A stretch of 12,278 bases of DNA from Saccoglossus kowalevskii (GCF_000003605.2 NW_003155739.1:147905-160182), one strand, 5' to 3'; positions 1-8,702 are shown, numbered from the stretch's first letter. Numbers and translations are program-made. The notes: generated by a model not told the origin, from the letters alone.

Positions 1-112
1 GCATTTTGTGAAAATTGAAATTATGCAACTACATGTTTTGTATAAATAGTCCGATTGGAATAAAATTTTGTATGTGTATTCTACTCTTTAGATACATTCT
101 TTCCCCTGAATG

Positions 113-690
113 GCATATAGCTAGGTCATGTGGCTACACGCCCATGGGGTGGGGGCTTCTAACCTCATTAATATGCATAGCTGCTATATCTCAAGCACTG
201 TTGCAGTTAGGAAGATGATTCCTGTGTTATCATGACAACAGTGAACAAGCAATTTCATTAAAATAACAGATTACCATATATGGTCATGTGAACTCATTAA
301 TATGCATAACTGTTATATCTCAAGCACTGTTGCAGGTAGGAAGATGATTCCTGTGTTATGACAACAGTGAACCTTAGATTTGATTAAAATAACATATGAC
401 CATATATGGTCATGTGAACTCATTAATATGCATAACTGTTATATCTCAAGCACTGTTGCAGGTAGGAAGATGAAACCTGTGTTATTATGATGATGTTAAA
501 CAAGAGATTTGAATAAAATAACAGATGACCATATATGGTCATGTGAGCTCATTAATATGCATAATCGTTGTATCTCAAACACTGTTGCAGTTAGGAAGAT
601 GAATCCTGTGTTATCATGACTATGTTGAACAAGAGATTTGATTAAAATAACAGATGATGACCATATATTAATAACCTCTATATCTCGAAT
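113..690. repeat. Minisatellite: about 128-bp units, roughly 4.5 copies
   Basis: Head-to-tail copies of one unit. The landmark CTCATTAATATGCATA begins at 164, 293, 419 and 548, giving spacings of 129, 126 and 129 bp. Each unit then carries a TATATCTCAA-like stretch, CACTGTTGCAG, TAGGAAGATGA, a CCTGTGTTAT segment, a GATTTGATTAAAATAACA-like segment and GACCATATATGGTC. The first unit is entered in mid-sequence near 113 (GGTCATGTG at about 125). The last decays after 660, where CCATATATTA replaces the palindrome and only a trace of the next unit (AACCTCTATATCTCGAA) remains near 672-690. No tRNA-like or coding content is visible. The copies differ by scattered substitutions and a few indels, so the array is not freshly amplified. 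Confidence 0.93.
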
Positions 691-825
691 AAATATATGG
701 AACCAACTGCATTTCGACCTCATGGTACTAATCATTCAAACTAATTGTGTATCATGTGTATCATTTGACATTATTTATGGCATGTATACTTGGGCCCCTG
801 TGATGCTGCTTGCAGCTTTAATTAG

Positions 826-848
826 TTATTATTATTATTATTATTATT
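826..848. repeat. TTA microsatellite
   Basis: About seven and a half uninterrupted TTA triplets between TTAG and TTAGTTATATTA. It is a simple-sequence repeat with no visible function. The LINE at the right end of the window finishes in the same triplet, so this could be an orphan tail, but no LINE sequence is visible next to it. Confidence 0.9.
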
Positions 849-3352
849 TAGTTATATTATTTTGTAGTCGTCTTTGTTAATAATTTTGTTGTGCTGTGTT
901 TAGTAATGAGTGTATTGTACATTGCAATTTGTGCGCTCTGCTCTTGGCTTGATATTGAGAGTGAGAATTTCTGTGCCTAATTAAACTTGATAAAATTAAA
1001 AAGATGTGAACAAAATTAATCCACTTGAAACTCCACAATAGTTTTTGCTTTGGTGTATCCATTTCAAAACATATGTTTAAACAAAGCATATCATACCAAA
1101 TAGTGAAGTCATGCATTCAACAGATAAGATTGTAAAGAAATTACCGGGCAAGGTTCTCACAGTTTAACTACATTTCAGCTTAATATGATTCAGTCTTTCA
1201 TAAAACTACTTTGCTTACATGTACCATTCTTATAATATATTTTCATGATTTCACCTTATGAATGAAGTACAGAGATTATTGAGAGTCTATTCCATTATAA
1301 GTTGATATAGAATAAATGATTACCTGTCTGTAATGTGAAATGTAGGTAAGCTGCATAAAGATGGTTAAAAATACTGAACATTTATCAAAAGATTTACACT
1401 GCTTCCTTTATATGGTTATCATGTATTCTTGCAATAGTTATTGGCATAGAATTCACACATGCACATGTTCTCTATAATAGATGAGGTCCTATACAATACA
1501 AAAGATAACCCTGCTCGGCATGCATAGTATCTTTAGCAATTATGACTGTGTTAAAATCACCATAATGGATTTCTCAAATGTACCTGTTGCATTGGAACAT
1601 GCAATTACCATAATTTGCGTAAAAACCAAATAAATGTATTTGTAGAATGTTTACAGTTATTGCTTACAGTACGTAGCAGGAAGGCTTATTTCCTATTGTC
1701 TTTGAGGTAAAGAAATGCACAATGGAAATGTGACAAGTGGTTTTGTGTGTGTGTACATCCATGACATGTACAATGTACATTGTAGTTGGATTGAGGCGTG
1801 ACTTATCAAAAGAAGATTTTTCACGCAAGGCTATTACTTCAGGCTTTTCTCTTGGTTCAGATTATACACGCTCATAACAAGGAGGATTTGATAAGAGACT
1901 AATTTGTATGTGTATTCAAGATGTCAAAATTTAGGAGCAATTATAGTCACTTTTACCAGCTCACTGTAAAGAAGAATCAAGATTATCTGAAGTATGTGTT
2001 TGAATAGAGTTGATAAAAAGTCTGTAGTTATGGGAAGAGAATACAGATGTTATTCCAATCAAAACTATAACCTGCATCTTTCAGTCGAAAACATGTCATG
2101 ATAGCACAAAAGGATCCCCAGTCTGTTTGAATAAAAAACTTGAGGATTCTTTTTTGAGTACACACAAGTCTTAAACTTTATATTTACATTAAAAACCCAC
2201 AAGGCAGCAAACTTGTATGGTTAAGATTTCTAGCCATTTTTTCTTGATGCTTTATTAGATTCTGGGATGTACCATTACATTGTAGGTAGGTCTGAGTAAT
2301 AAGAGGGTGTTATCTTAAATATTAATTGTTTCTGTGTGGTATCTTCTCTGGCTGTGTGATTAACTTGTTTTATGTGGCTTGGTATTTCAATATGCAAGTA
2401 TCGTTTTCTTGTCCACACTTAAATCTATGTGGTTGCACTCTAATTTTGTAAACAGCTGGCTAGAAAAACTTATCTTGTACGCTGAAGTAACCACACCCAT
2501 ACTAGCATCTGGTAACAAAGTGGTTGTTATTTCATTCACTTTTCATTTAAAGGTGGGTTTGCTTTCTTTTATATATTTTCATCTTTCAAAATTTAATGAT
2601 AATCTGTCTGACTTTCTGTAGCAAATCTTTGTTTTCGATTATTTGGATACAAAATACTTAAACTTACGTACAGTTTGATTATAGATTTCTGATATTTCTT
2701 TGCTTTCACTCCTTGATAGCGTTTGTAATTTTTACAGCTGTTACAGATGGCAATAAGATTTTCTTTTATTCTTAGAAAGTAAGAATATATCCAACATTCA
2801 ATTTCAAAATGCAAACTATATTGAATCTGGCATACACTATACATAAGAAACTTGGAATAATAAACAATAAGATTCTCTGTGAAAACAAAAAAAGGATGAC
2901 AGCTGTTGTGATTGCATGGGCTTGTTGTGATTGATAAAAATAGTCATCGGCAAGACTGATTGAAAATCTAGTTTCTATAAGCTAATACAGTGAATGCATA
3001 TGTATTAGCTGATTAATGAATGCAAATTAATAAATACTACCATGGACTCTCGCTTCTGTGTATTGTCTGGTAACATTTGACAGAATTTACTAATAATGAA
3101 AATAGCATCCAAGATCAGATTAAGTACTGTGTTGATTTTAATGAATGTGCTTCTTTTCTGTATAATTGATAACTAAGGAATTGTACTAAAAGTTAACTTT
3201 ATTAGTATGCTGATCATCTATTGAGGAAATGACAAAGCGGACCAACATGTAGACTTTTTAAACATAAGTGACAAACTTGTGACAGTGTATACAGATGAAG
3301 TATTGGTTGAAATTAAAAAATGGTATGTGGAGGGGGGCTATGAATTTGAATA
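849..3352. other. AT-rich non-coding stretch, no gene recognised
   Basis: This stretch of about 2.5 kb was read on both strands. It contains only short chance ORFs of at most about 80 codons, with no recognisable domain, no convincing exon flanked by splice sites and no inverted-repeat element. Minor features are a short TG run at 1744-1754 and a 16-bp palindrome at 1769-1784. It is probably intronic or intergenic. Confidence 0.6.
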
Positions 3353-3606
3353 CAGTCAGGCCTGTGTATAGTGACCACCCAAAGCTCTGATAAAAAAAAA
3401 AGTTTTTATATGGCTGTTGATCAATTATTTTTTGTGGCAATAATTTCTCAGCTTCGCTTACTGACACTTTTTGCCCTATTCATTTCTGAGTCATCCTTAG
3501 AGGTCACTTTAACATGTAAATCACATTGGGACTGCCATATATGGTCTCTACGGTAAGGTGGTCTTTATTATAAAGGTGGTTACTGTATAAACACGTGTTG
3601 TGACTG
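3353..3606. mobile_element. 254-bp MITE with pogo/Tigger-like ends
   Basis: The left end, CAGTCAGGCCTGTGTATAG followed by TGACCACCC (3353-3380), is matched in inverted orientation by the right end, GGTGGTTACTGTATAAACAC followed by GTGTTGTGACTG (3575-3606), with a few mismatches and about 4 extra bases on the right. TA flanks both sides (3351-3352 and 3607-3608), as expected for the TA target duplication of Tc1/mariner-type transposases. Termini beginning CAGTC are typical of the pogo/Tigger branch, which is established knowledge. There is no transposase ORF inside, so the element is non-autonomous. Short chance ORFs on both strands cross it. A further GGTGGTC lies near 3557, and a CCATATATGG core occurs near 3536-3545. 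The family assignment rests only on ends and TSD. Confidence 0.78.
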
Positions 3607-4318
3607 TATGATTATGAGCTAAATTAATGGGAAGTGGGTATAAATATAAGCTGCGATATATCACATACAGTAAACTTGATCTACATGTGCACTGACTTTA
3701 CTTCCTGATCTGTTCCACTTCTAATATATGTGATGACCTAATGACGAACACTCAGAATTTGTAAATTATGCAAATATGCAAATTTTGAATACATCACTCA
3801 CAGTGTTTGGTTGCAATCTAGTTCTGAAAGTGAAAGTGATGTTTTGACCAACCTTTTCTTTCCAGCATCTTATTAACAAAATACCGAGATTTAGGTTCTT
3901 GTACATTGTACACTTTGGTATACACTCTAATGATAACTTGCTTTGTGTTTTTATTGATGAGATGGAGAGGTCATGGGTCAATAACAACAATTATTGTAGC
4001 ACTCAGCGCCATAGGTTACAGAGCTAGGCGTATAATAATAATAGTTATGTTAATAAAAGAAATGCCCAGTCAGATTGAAGTGTCTTACAATATAAACCAC
4101 ACTTCTTTCCATATTTCCAATGTTTTATGGTTGCAGCACACTCTCGCAGTTACAGATAATATACAGTTTCACATAACACTTATTCCCTATGGATTTCAAA
4201 GTACATTTCTCTGCAGGGAATAACTGAAAATTGCATCTGTCATTTCAGCATTTAGACAACCTTTAATACTTCCTTTTATAGACCCAGTTTTATTTTCTAT
4301 ACAGGTATTAACACTGCC
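3607..4318. other. AT-rich non-coding stretch
   Basis: No gene is supported. A 105-codon ATG-started plus-strand ORF (3906-4223) is the longest here, but it has no recognisable motif, no codon bias and no splice context. I treat it as chance. Confidence 0.5.
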
Positions 4319-4348
4319 CACAGTCACTCTGCTAGGAGAGTGACTGTG
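4319..4348. repeat. Perfect 12-bp inverted repeat (hairpin)
   Basis: CACAGTCACTCT (4319-4330) and AGAGTGACTGTG (4337-4348) are exact inverted repeats around the 6-nt loop GCTAGG. CTGCC lies on one side and ACTGCCTG on the other, so pairing does not extend cleanly. There is no T-run after it, and a bacterial-type terminator would be meaningless here. It could be a small foldback transposon remnant or an RNA hairpin. The function is unknown. Confidence 0.85.
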
Positions 4349-4471
4349 CACTGCCTGAGGAAATAGAAACAGACAAATGTTTTATTATATGTGTATATGT
4401 TTCCCATCACATATACTTTCTATTTCTGTTTCATTGTTGAGAAAATGTAAATAAAGTTATTACAGCTATAG

Positions 4472-4850
4472 GAGGTTATTACGAGGATACCTCAAAGTAT
4501 GCACAAAGACAGTACAGCTGGAGTATTGACCGACGTACGTGGAGGTTGATGCGCTGCGTACTGTCTGAGTGCATACTTTGAGGTATCTTTGTCATAATGT
4601 TATTATTATACATCTTTTCCTTCCAAGGATACACCATAGGAATGCAGAAATCCAAAATGTTTAGAACAGAATCAGTGAACTTCTTTGTGTGGAGTCCGGT
4701 CAAACTCTGGTGGCAGCCATGTTTGTTTTTATTATTAGAAGACGCTTATGCGCGTAATCATTCCATATTTGGAATTTGCTTTTGCTTGAAAATGCCCCGT
4801 AAAATACCGCAAAAGTACAGTACGCTGTAACTTATGATGTTCCGGTGACA
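4472..4850. repeat. Dispersed foldback-headed repeat, copy A
   Basis: A segment of about 380 bp that is repeated in the same orientation at 8324-8702. It opens with a large foldback: the left arm (4473-4515, starting AGGTTATTACGAGG) pairs with the right arm (4558-4600) around a 42-nt loop. The inner 19 bp, GATACCTCAAAGTATGCAC, pair perfectly. After the foldback come TATTATTATACATC, a body shared nearly base for base with copy B, a CCATATTTGG core (4763-4772) and the shared end GTGACA. The outer end of the right arm has decayed (GTCATAATGT instead of CGTAATAACC). Neither TIRs around the whole segment nor a clear TSD could be found, so class and exact ends are open. ORFs through it are not conserved between the copies, so it appears non-coding. 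Confidence 0.9.
4473..4600. repeat. 43-nt-arm foldback within copy A
   Basis: The left arm is 4473-4515, the loop 4516-4557 and the right arm 4558-4600. The loop contains GACCGACGTACG, which is absent from the copy B loop. Transcribed in either direction, this would give a long, nearly complete stem, which could feed small-RNA or RNA-editing machinery. That role is inference only. Confidence 0.88.
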
Positions 4851-5848
4851 TGTATAATACTGGGTAATACTGTTTATTTCTTAAATAGTTCAAATTCCCT
4901 GTTTCCATCTCGACAATGTATTTCTTTATGGATGTTGATTTAAATAAATAACATGACTCAAATCAGGTATTAACTATGTGGGTACATATGGTGTGTACAC
5001 TTGGAGAAAGCAAGATTAAACATGATGTTTTTTTGTTCTTCCTATGAGAAAGGTATTTTAATTGAAATCTAATACCCAATTCATTGGTTATGTGAGGAAT
5101 TAGTGTACAATCATATTAATGAATAAATTATATAGTCCATTGTCAGAACAGCTTTCTTTATAGTCTTTGGGTTGAGTGGAGTTTTTGAGCTGGTCATTGA
5201 ACTTACCGTTAAGTTGTATTTCTGAGACTTTAAAATAGCCTCTTCATTAACTACTGGTTTGTCTGCTTTCAAGATAACTGCTCCTACTATGGATATTTTT
5301 CATCGATCTCTTATCCTTCTGGATGGATATTTTTCATTAGAAATGCATTTTTTGTTTGTGTCTTTCAAACAATTAATTGTGTACATGTACCCAAATTTGT
5401 AGATTATATAGAATTATTTGAATTTTGCATTAACATGCATGTTTATCCTGCAAGAAACTTATCTTAAAGTATTTCGCCACAGCTTATCAAACTGTTATAT
5501 GGACATATTAACAAATACACAGTTTAATTCTCAAATATCCTACACCAGAATTATAATAGCGAGAAGTATAGCAAGGTCATATTCATTGGAATGAATTCAC
5601 AAGTACTGCAAACCGCGACATCAGTGTCATAGATAATGTGCTTATTTTTACCTCAACCACATTTAATTTATTTTCTTGTATTCTAGATTTCAATTTAGAA
5701 GCAAAAAATGAGTCAAACCCTTTTTCACCCACATGTAACTTAAATATTATATCACATTCAGATCATAATTATTCATATTTTTATTGGGATATTAAAAGAA
5801 AGGCTAAAAAATTTAAAGTATACATTTGAACTGATATTTCTCACTTAA
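4851..5848. other. AT-rich non-coding stretch
   Basis: No element or exon is recognised over about 1 kb. A 63-codon plus-strand ORF (5638-5829) is rich in Asn, Ser and Phe as expected of AT-rich noise, and it has no identifiable motif. One TACATGTAC nonamer sits at 5382-5390. Confidence 0.5.
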
Positions 5849-5857
5849 CATGGCGAT

Positions 5858-6019
5858 ATGCATGTAAAACGTCGTCAGTCTGTGCGCTTGAACAGTACAC
5901 AGAGAAAACCAAATCGTGTGACAGGACCATTTTTATCTGTGCAATACGAGAATTTCAGACTCAATAAGAACAATTACTTGTGTGGTGGAATGACAATTAC
6001 TCGTGATAATGATGACTAA
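5858..6019 (+). CDS. Unrecognised 53-codon ORF in a GC-richer patch
   Basis: The ORF runs from an ATG at 5858-5860 to TAA at 6017-6019, and its frame is open from 5849. The predicted peptide starts MHVKRRQSVRLNSTQRKP, is basic in its N-terminal half and ends GGMTITRDNDD. There is no signal peptide, membrane segment or known domain. The patch is richer in G+C and CpG than its surroundings, which hints at a former exon or an old repeat. A second plus frame (5837 onward, ...CALEQYTEKTKSCDR...) is also open for about 40 codons, and so is part of the minus strand, so the reading frame cannot be trusted. Splice sites are ambiguous: an AG lies in frame just before the TCTGTGCGC stretch. I do not recognise a family. 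Confidence 0.2.
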   Translation: MHVKRRQSVRLNSTQRKPNRVTGPFLSVQYENFRLNKNNYLCGGMTITRDNDD

Positions 6020-6160
6020 AAGTTTATTAGCTCTGCAGTCATTGAAGATGAGAGAGCAATCGAGCAATGTCCATAGTCATCCGTCAACGATTCTTATTTT
6101 TACTTCTTGTAAACTACCAGCTCAATTGCTTTTATACTAAGTATGCAGGTACCTTTGGAA

Positions 6161-6321
6161 GACCCCTGTCAGATTTGTTTATTTTGTGATGAAATTTTCT
6201 ATTAATTTATTTGAAACTGCTAGCCCAGTGTTTTTGATATTTAATAGGTAGCATACATTGTAATTGGGTGGACCTTTATCAGATTGTCCATTTTCTGATG
6301 GTATCATTAATTCTCTATTTG
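6161..6321. repeat. Degenerate local duplication
   Basis: A segment beginning GACCCCTGTCAGATTTGT (6161-6213) resembles one beginning GACCTTTATCAGATTGTCC (6271-6321). Both continue with a TTTTxTGATG stretch and an ATTAATT...CTATTTG-like stretch. The offset is about 110 bp. It looks like an old tandem duplication with later drift, and no coding sense is seen. Confidence 0.5.
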
Positions 6322-7077
6322 TTTCTCTATATTTTTGTCATTTTTTTTATAACAAAATATTTTGAACTTCTTAAACACTACTACCTGATGACTTTTATAG
6401 CTAAGGTGTACATAATTTGGGTTTCGGAAGAGGAGGGGGCATATAGTATATTTGTTTGATAATGTACGGAGAGCATGTTCTCAACAGCCATAGAACAAAA
6501 CTATTTTCTTGTGGATGAACTGTAATTTGTCTTGTGGGTTGGCATTAATTGACTTAGCTACCACAATGTCCTTAGCAGAGTTCTTTTGATTGTCAGTTTG
6601 CTTGATCATATGTCCCCTTTAATTTACATGATTGCAATTACCTGAGTAGTCGTATCTTCACAAATTTTATTCACTTATGTCCAGTACATCAAATCTAATA
6701 TATATAACTTATCAATATGGGATTATTACTACAAAGTATCCCCAATGAGTCATCTTTTTTTGAGGCACCACCAATCGTATAAATTACATGCACAATTACC
6801 AGAAGTGATGATTCCCCATGTGTTTGTTAGTCACAATTAAACCATATGATTTGAATGATGGATATATAACCCAGTCCACAAGGTAATGTTTTTTTTAAGG
6901 ACATTGTACATTATGTGCATCAAATTTTAATAAATTACAACTATTAGTGTCATGATATAACTTTTACTCAAAGCGTGGTGGTCGAAAATCACAAGTATGA
7001 GGTTTGACCTGGGCGCGACTTAAATGCACTGATTACCACCGTTGACCCCTTCGATAACTTCCAATCACCTAAAAATT
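6322..7077. other. Non-coding; would be the intron after the exon at 7080-7144
   Basis: If the exon at 7080-7144 is real, its intron begins here on the minus strand with GTAATT (7079 downward). I looked for a following exon that starts one base into a codon with a pyrimidine-rich AG before it and found none convincing down to position 1. The right part (about 6975-7060) is unusually rich in CpG for this window. Confidence 0.4.
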
Positions 7078-7079
7078 AC

Positions 7080-7144
7080 CTAATTAAAGCTTGGAAACGT
7101 CTCAGGTTGTACTCGTTGATCTGCTCAACAGTCAAAGTCTCCAT
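7080..7144 (-). CDS. Probable first coding exon of an unidentified gene (partial)
   Basis: On the minus strand, ATG at 7144-7142 opens a 65-nt reading frame that begins METLTVEQINEYNLRRF and ends ...ALI plus two bases. It meets a donor-like TAG|GTAATT (exon end 7080, phase 2). In unspliced form the next codon is a stop (TAA), so the frame makes sense only if spliced. The codons (CTG, CAG, ATC, GAG, AAC, TAC) look far more like coding sequence than the AT-rich surroundings. The start context is ACAAAGATGG, with purine at -3 and G at +4. A CpG cluster lies on both sides. The product is not recognised. An N-terminus of this shape would suit OHCU decarboxylase (URAD) or phytanoyl-CoA dioxygenase-like proteins, but 21 residues cannot decide. 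It could also be an internal exon joined after an AAG, though no pyrimidine tract precedes it. Confidence 0.55.
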
Positions 7145-7205
7145 CTTTGTTTATATGAGACCCATATATATCTCGCGTTTGCGTGGCACGACGACTACCG
7201 CCATT
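7145..7205 (-). promoter_or_regulatory. Putative 5' leader with an upstream ORF
   Basis: Just upstream of the ATG at 7144 the minus strand holds a 17-codon upstream ORF (ATG at 7204-7202, peptide MAVVVVPRKREIYMGLI, stop TAA at 7153-7151). It lies in the same frame as the main start and ends two codons before it. The stretch has several CpGs (GGTAGTCGTCGTG, CACGCAAACGCGAG) in an otherwise CpG-poor window, as promoters and first exons often do. ATATATATGGG and CATATAAACA are TATA-like but are probably inside the leader. Whether this is promoter or leader needs transcript data. Confidence 0.4.
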
Positions 7206-7267
7206 TAAACTTTTATTTGGCATAGTACATTACCAGTACACCTCCCATGAGGTTATAGTTATAACTA

Positions 7268-7447
7268 CCGTAAAATCTGTATTAGAAGCCGCATCCCTAA
7301 TAGAAGTCGCACCCATTTTTTTCGAATAATTGAGAACCAAAAATTCATCATTTCTCATATGTGTAGATGCTCTATTAGAAGCCGCATTCCCTCTGTTGCA
7401 TTGTACTATTTTAATAGAAGCCGCGGTTTCTAATACAGATTTTACAG
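7268..7447. mobile_element. 180-bp MITE with AGAAGCCGC-rich ends
   Basis: The left end CCGTAAAATCTGTATTAGAA (from 7268, continuing GCCGC) and the right end, which reads inward on the other strand as CTGTAAAATCTGTATTAGAA (from 7447, continuing ACCGC), match for 25 bases with about two differences. TA flanks both sides (7266-7267 and 7448-7449). There is no transposase. Inside, ATTAGAAGCCGC or a one- to two-base variant occurs four times in the same direction (7281-7292, 7299-7310, 7374-7385, 7413-7424), and once inverted at the right end (7423-7434). A TA TSD suggests a Tc1/mariner-like or ISL2EU-like source, but the ends do not settle it. The 112-codon minus ORF crossing it is a chance product of the element. 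Confidence 0.85.
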
Positions 7448-7449
7448 TA

Positions 7450-8323
7450 ATAGTATTTGATATACTAGTAAAATAGATACTGATGTCTTTGATAAAGTAC
7501 CAATACCAATGTATTTGTTTTGACTTGTGATTAAAATGAGTAAGAAGTGGCTTGACAGTAAAACTCAATTAATCAGTCAACCAATCAATGACATTTTATA
7601 AGATTTGGATTATTTCAAGGGAAATCAATTTTCAGTAAGCAAAACACTAATTCAGTGCACTCTATGAAAAGTTATTTTCATGGTTTTATACAATATTTTC
7701 GCTCTACAAGATCACACCACATTTACAGATATTTTTAAAATTCAATAAAAACCAATATTCAGGACATAATTGGTATTTTCAATCGAATTTTCAATGTCAA
7801 TTTCTTCTGACAATTACAGTGTATACATAATTTTATTAATTTTTTTGAATTCTTGTGACATAATACATTACTCATGTAAATATGAAAAAACTGCTTTTCA
7901 GTAATATATCATATGAGATACACATGCAATTTCGATATTATTAAACTGATTTTGTAAATACATTTTGTGAATACATAAGTTTTATATATAGATACATAAG
8001 TGTTTTATACATCTTTAAAAAGGTTTACCTGTATATTTAGTTGTCATTGTGCTCCACATATGTGACAAAATGAATGAATGTAGTGTCAGACTAATCTATA
8101 TAAATACATTGAAATATATCTGTTACATTTAGCTGCATGATATTAAAGCGGAAGTCAGTGTAGGTGATTGCATTCTGAAATATAATTGGAGAATCTATTG
8201 TAAAATGATAACCAATTAGTGTCATTCACAGTACAGTGTGATTCTTATTATATTATTGTATTCAAGGTAGCATCTGCCGTCAGACTAAATCAGATCTTCT
8301 GTCCCATTCATAAATGAGAATAT
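7450..8323. other. Very AT-rich non-coding stretch
   Basis: Many ATATAT and ATACAT words and no open frame of note. No inverted-repeat element, exon or RNA gene could be supported. Confidence 0.55.
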
Positions 8324-8702
8324 GAGGTTATTACGAGAATACCTCAAAGCATGCACAAAGACAGTACAACGGGAGCAGAGGTTGATGCGACAATGTACTG
8401 TCTGAATGCATACTTTGCAGTATCCTCGTAATAACCTTATTATTATACATCTTTTCCTTCCAAGGATACATCATGGGAATGCCAAAATCCAAAATGTTTG
8501 GAACAGAATCAGTGAACTTCTTTATGTAGAGTCTGGTCTAACCTTGGTGGCAGCCATGATTGTTTTTATTATTATTAGAGGACGCTTACGTGTGTAATCA
8601 TTCCATATTTGGAATTCGCATTTCTTAATATGGTAGGATGAAAATACCCAGTGCAATACCGCAAAATTACGGCAACTGTAACTTTTGACGTTACAGTGAC
8701 AG
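8324..8702. repeat. Dispersed foldback-headed repeat, copy B
   Basis: Second copy of the segment at 4472-4850, in the same orientation. By eye about nine bases in ten match in the body from TATTATTATACATC through the CCATATTTGG core (8603-8612). Divergence rises toward the end, and similarity stops after GTGACA near 8702. It starts GAGGTTATTACGAG. The foldback arms are 8325-8367 and 8395-8437 around a 27-nt loop, about 15 nt shorter than in copy A. Here the right arm keeps the intact outer end CTCGTAATAACCT, so the two copies together define the ancestral termini. On the minus strand, both copies contain ATGGCTGCCACC after a short AT-rich stretch. In this copy the frame reads MAATK and meets a donor-like AAG|GTTAGA, but it is not conserved in copy A. 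It is probably non-coding. Confidence 0.9.
8325..8437. repeat. 43-nt-arm foldback within copy B
   Basis: The left arm (8325-8367) begins AGGTTATTACGAGAATACC. The right arm (8395-8437) reads inward on the other strand as AGGTTATTACGAGGATACT. The first 14 bases pair perfectly, as do the inner CAGACAGTAC-side bases apart from a small internal mismatch block. About seven mismatches occur over 43 positions. The ends would fit a small foldback MITE inserted into, or forming the head of, the larger repeat. Confidence 0.88.

Noticed and set aside
496-880. Overlapping 79- and 80-codon ORFs around 496-880
   Set aside because: They are translations of the tandem array and the TTA microsatellite.
3906-4223. 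105-codon plus-strand ORF
   Set aside because: No domain, no codon bias, no splice or promoter context. This length is expected by chance in 12 kb read in six frames.
4680-4735. tRNA-like B box (SINE head) on the minus strand of the dispersed repeat
   Set aside because: GTTTGACCGGACTCC only loosely resembles a B box, is changed in the other copy, and no A box lies at the right distance.
4597-4830. 77-codon ORF in copy A, and the 63-codon ORF 8406-8597 in copy B
   Set aside because: They lie in different frames of the same repeat and are not conserved between the copies, so the repeat is not coding for them.
7230-7568. 112-codon minus-strand ORF
   Set aside because: It runs through the inverted-repeat MITE, and the peptide reflects its AGAAGCCGC repeats (A-A-S motifs), not a protein family.
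8324-8702. Helitron-type interpretation of the foldback repeat (terminal hairpin)
   Set aside because: The arms are far longer than a Helitron 3' hairpin and no CTRR end is positioned after it.
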